Assembly (NCBI GenBank): GCA_013368445.1 | Contig: JAACJO010000003.1 | Span: forward strand, 434,001-498,000 | DNA from: Leucocoprinus leucothites | Taxonomy: Eukaryota; Basidiomycota; Agaricomycetes; Agaricales; Agaricaceae | Direction: 5' to 3' | Length of the DNA stretch: 64,000 bases | Part shown: piece by piece, positions 61,298 to 64,000 of the stretch | How positions within the stretch are numbered: the stretch's first letter is position 1 | Layout: every line of letters begins with the position of its first letter | The notes under the pieces: model-generated | What the model was told of the DNA's origin: nothing | Database searches by the model: none | What the model saw: only the letters and a program-made list of their open reading frames with translations | Made by a program: the position numbers and the translations under genes

Positions 61298-63313
61298 ATG
61301 ACCATGACCGTAACCGAAGATACCCCTCCGTCTTTCGAGCCGACCACTGTCGAGCTGACTTCAGTCAGCGACGGCAAAATCACAAATATTAGCCTTTACT
61401 CGTCACGCGCCGAGGTCACACGTGTTTTCAGGCTCGAGGTCAGAGTTGGTCTCAACCAGGTAAACATCAGTGGTCTACCCAATGCACTTGACCAGAACTC
61501 TCTAAAGTATGTTGCTATTCTCTCCTGACATTCATGAATTTGCTGATGCGAACTTGGTGTTATAGAGTTGAGGGAGCTGGTCGTGCCACCATCCATGACG
61601 TGACAATCTCCGACCTCCCTGCAATAGACAAGCCCACAACGTCCGACAGGCTTGAGGAACTACTGCGGAAAAGGAAGAACACGGAGCAAGCGATTGACAG
61701 GTGCTCTCTGGCTATCAAAGCACTGGAGACGTATCTTGGAACGCTCAACGTCAAGGATGTTGGGGTAGCTGAGGTTGCTAATATAGTCAAGACCTATCAA
61801 ACGACGGGAGAGGGTTTAGATGACGAGCTAAACCGGCTTCGAGATGAACTGGCAAAGATTGATTCGGAGACAGATTCAGAGCGACAAAAGCTTACGGGAC
61901 CTGCAGAGAATCAGCAACTCCGCAAGAAAGTTGCAGTCGGGGTCTTCGCAGACAGTGCCGAGGAGGTTGAAATCAAACTCGTTTACGGTTCGTGGCTTGG
62001 TATTCGCGGAAAACGCATACTGACCCGCGTTATGTCAGGTGTCCAACGAGCATCCTGGAAAGCTCTCTATGACGTACGAGTGGACATGCATGCCAAAGAG
62101 AAACCAGTTGAGTTGACCTACAAAGCATCTATTATCCAAAATACGGGTGAAGTGCGAATCATTCCCATGATTACTGGATAACTTGGCTGAAGAATGTTCT
62201 AGGACTGGAAGGATGTGGAATTAACGCTCGAAACGGCCGAACCGACTTTTGGTATTGGCATCCCACATCTCCCTACCTGGACAGTATCTGTTTTTAGGCC
62301 AACTCCGCAGCCTCTGCGCTTAGCTAAGAGTCGAAGTCACTCACTCCGTGGAACAGCGGCATTGCTTGGCTCTGATTCACCTGTTCGCGCTCAGCTTGTC
62401 ATGCAAGAGTCGGATTTTAGAGAACCTAGCATGGCTCAGATGGAAGCTAGCGTTGGCTCCAAAGGCAACATCACAGCAACCTTCGTCGTTCCAGGAAAGA
62501 TATCAATTCCTTCGGATGGCGGTACTCATAGCGTGACAATTGTCAAATTGGACTTGAGCGCCAAGATGCGCTGGATCACCGTACCCAAACAGGAAGCGAA
62601 AACTCACCTGAGTGTGAGTCTCTTGTGTCTAATCTGCCTTTCAAACTAAGTAATGTTGGTCCCCTTGCTCCTTTCAGGCAAAAATCAAAAACGCATCCGA
62701 GTATACTCTGCTCGGCGGTCAAGCGAGTATATATGTCGATGGAAGTTTCATTGCTCGAACGGGAATACCTGCGGTCAGCCCAGAAGAAACCTTTGATTGT
62801 CCTTTGGGGTTTGTCCGGTCAACGTTCACACTCTCACTCAAACTAACTTTCGCGCCTTTCTCCAGCCTTGACCCCTCTGTACGCATCACCTATCATCCAC
62901 GGAGCAAAAAGACAACGCGTACAGGGTTTTATAACAAGATTACAACCCACGTCTATATCCAACGCATCACGGTGTTCAATTCAAAAACACACGCTATTGA
63001 TGATCTGAAGGTAACCGACCAATTTCCCGTCTCGGATGACTCCTCGATTACTGTCAAGCAAATCAGTCCTGCACTTGGCGACGTCCTTAAAGAAGCGACT
63101 TCTGGAGAGTTCAAGATACCTGATAAATTAAAAGTCTCTTCCGGCATCTTTGCACAGTGGAACGGAGCGGATGAGCCCGATGTCAACGTTGAGTTGCTCG
63201 GAAAGGATGGGAAATTTGATTGGGTCTGTGCTGTTCCAGCTCAGGGCAAGGTTGACCTGTTGATGCAGTACGAGGTGGCTGCCCCACCCCGCACTCATAT
63301 TACTGGACTTTGA
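61298..63313 (+). CDS. DUF4139/mucoidy-inhibitor-A-like protein
   Basis: Six exons: 61,298-61,506; 61,566-61,987; 62,039-62,151; 62,203-62,613; 62,678-62,808; 62,866-63,313, giving 577 residues. The N-terminal domain reads ITNISLYSSRAEVTRVFRL...GLNQVNISGLP (DUF4140-like). It is followed by a coiled coil at about residues 95-190 (RLEELLRKRKNTEQAIDR; LDDELNRLRDELAKI). The DUF4139 part begins at VYGVQRASWKALYDVRVD, with ITYHPRSKKTTRTGF and VQRITVFNSKTHAI further on. No signal peptide or membrane segment is visible. The family is found in bacteria and many fungi and has no settled biochemical function. Confidence 0.88.
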
Positions 63314-64000
63314 GTCCCGTTGACATGTTGTATGTTACATGTATGATATAGTTTCCAATTGTATCTGCCTCGATGGCTACTGACAGCTCTAAGTAGTACT
63401 TTACGAATTGTTACGTGAGTTCAGACTAGGGGCGAACTCGCATTGCCGGATCGGACAATAAGCGCCTTAAGCTGCTTCTATGGACACATGTTGGGAGCAC
63501 GAGCTGAGCGTTACGACAAGTTGATTGTTTCCGCAGCGTTTAATAGGGTGAACTTTGGCTCATACCGTTGCCGTCTTCCGCCATGACGTCAGGAATATAT
63601 TTGGCTCACACTGATCGGGAGATAGTCCAAAATAGCAAGGATTGATTCCTGAGTCGAACTTCCCCATGTTCGGCCAACCCATAGATTGAGTTCAGCTCTG
63701 CTCCTGGCTGTCATCGGGTAGTAGCGGCGGGTCTGTCAACTATTGGGTTCCAACCAGGAACCCAATGAATTGACGGAATGAATACAAAAAGTGGTATATT
63801 TACTGTCTGGTTAATTGAGTCTTTACGAGAAACGACAGCGTGCCGTTGCAAACTTGTTTCATCATCAAAGAGGAAAGTGAACCAAATGAATACACTATAC
63901 ACACGATGTCATAGCCCAAAGCCCAGGTGATTGGGCTGATAGCGTTGATGTGGTGCTCCGACCAAATGGAATTCATTCCGAGGAGCTTTGATTGCTCCGT
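63314..64000. other. Right edge, no gene seen
   Basis: About 690 bp of CpG-normal intergenic DNA. A minus-strand open frame at 63,902-63,711 has no features to support it. Confidence 0.4.

Noticed and set aside
1..64000. CRISPR arrays, tRNA or rRNA genes, biosynthetic cluster
   Set aside because: No spaced short repeats of CRISPR type, no cloverleaf recognised by eye, and the right-hand genes are unrelated housekeeping or secreted functions.

Overview
The window looks like fungal nuclear DNA, most likely from an Agaricomycete (basidiomycete). The grounds are very short introns (about 48-70 bp, GT-AG with some GC-AG, ACTAAT/CTAAC-like branch sites), NACHT/STAND proteins of the type common in mushroom-forming fungi, and chromodomain Ty3/gypsy elements. 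No rRNA, tRNA or CRISPR was seen. I could not run database searches, so family names come from motifs and overall resemblance.

Layout. 1-215: a 37-bp tandem repeat. About 216-3,920: CpG-poor relic DNA with no intact gene. About 3,920-47,260: a tandem array of three units, each made of a NACHT gene (minus strand) placed head-to-head with a HEATR5/Laa1-like gene (plus strand). Unit 1 is NACHT-A (4,405-7,026, broken) plus HEATR5 fragment 1 (7,752-20,625). Unit 2 is NACHT-B (21,606-24,125 plus 33,060-33,082, broken) plus HEATR5 fragment 2 (33,816-36,324). Unit 3 is NACHT-C (37,267-39,777, open) plus the full 17-exon HEATR5 gene (40,247-47,259). Two Ty3/gypsy retrotransposons sit inside the array. 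Element 1 (8,511-18,313; 205-bp LTRs; TSD GCTAG) lies in an intron of HEATR5 fragment 1 and its 5' LTR carries a nested 546-bp solo LTR. Element 2 (24,126-33,059; 664-bp LTRs; TSD TGAGC) split coding exon 1 of NACHT-B. Another 546-bp solo LTR lies at 7,874-8,419.

The left-hand copies and element 1 are heavily changed at CpG (CG to TG/CA). Unit 3 keeps its CpGs. This resembles methylation-linked, repeat-targeted mutation, with a sharp right-hand limit near 36.4 kb. Element 2 is younger: its LTRs are about 99% identical. It has a perfect A_AAT_TTT slippery heptamer directly before the gag stop, leading into pol, and an extra third ORF with two CCHC-type knuckles after the chromodomain.

47,400-64,000 is ordinary single-copy gene space: an unrecognised multi-exon gene (minus), an MFS monocarboxylate-permease-like transporter (minus), a CCDC137-like nucleolar protein (minus), a secreted S10 serine carboxypeptidase (plus), a thiamine-diphosphate enzyme of the acetolactate synthase/benzoylformate decarboxylase superfamily (plus), and a DUF4139/mucoidy-inhibitor-A-like protein (plus). 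The exon models given for HEATR5, the transporter, the CCDC137-like gene, the carboxypeptidase, the ThDP enzyme and the DUF4139 gene all close in frame when I sum the exon lengths.
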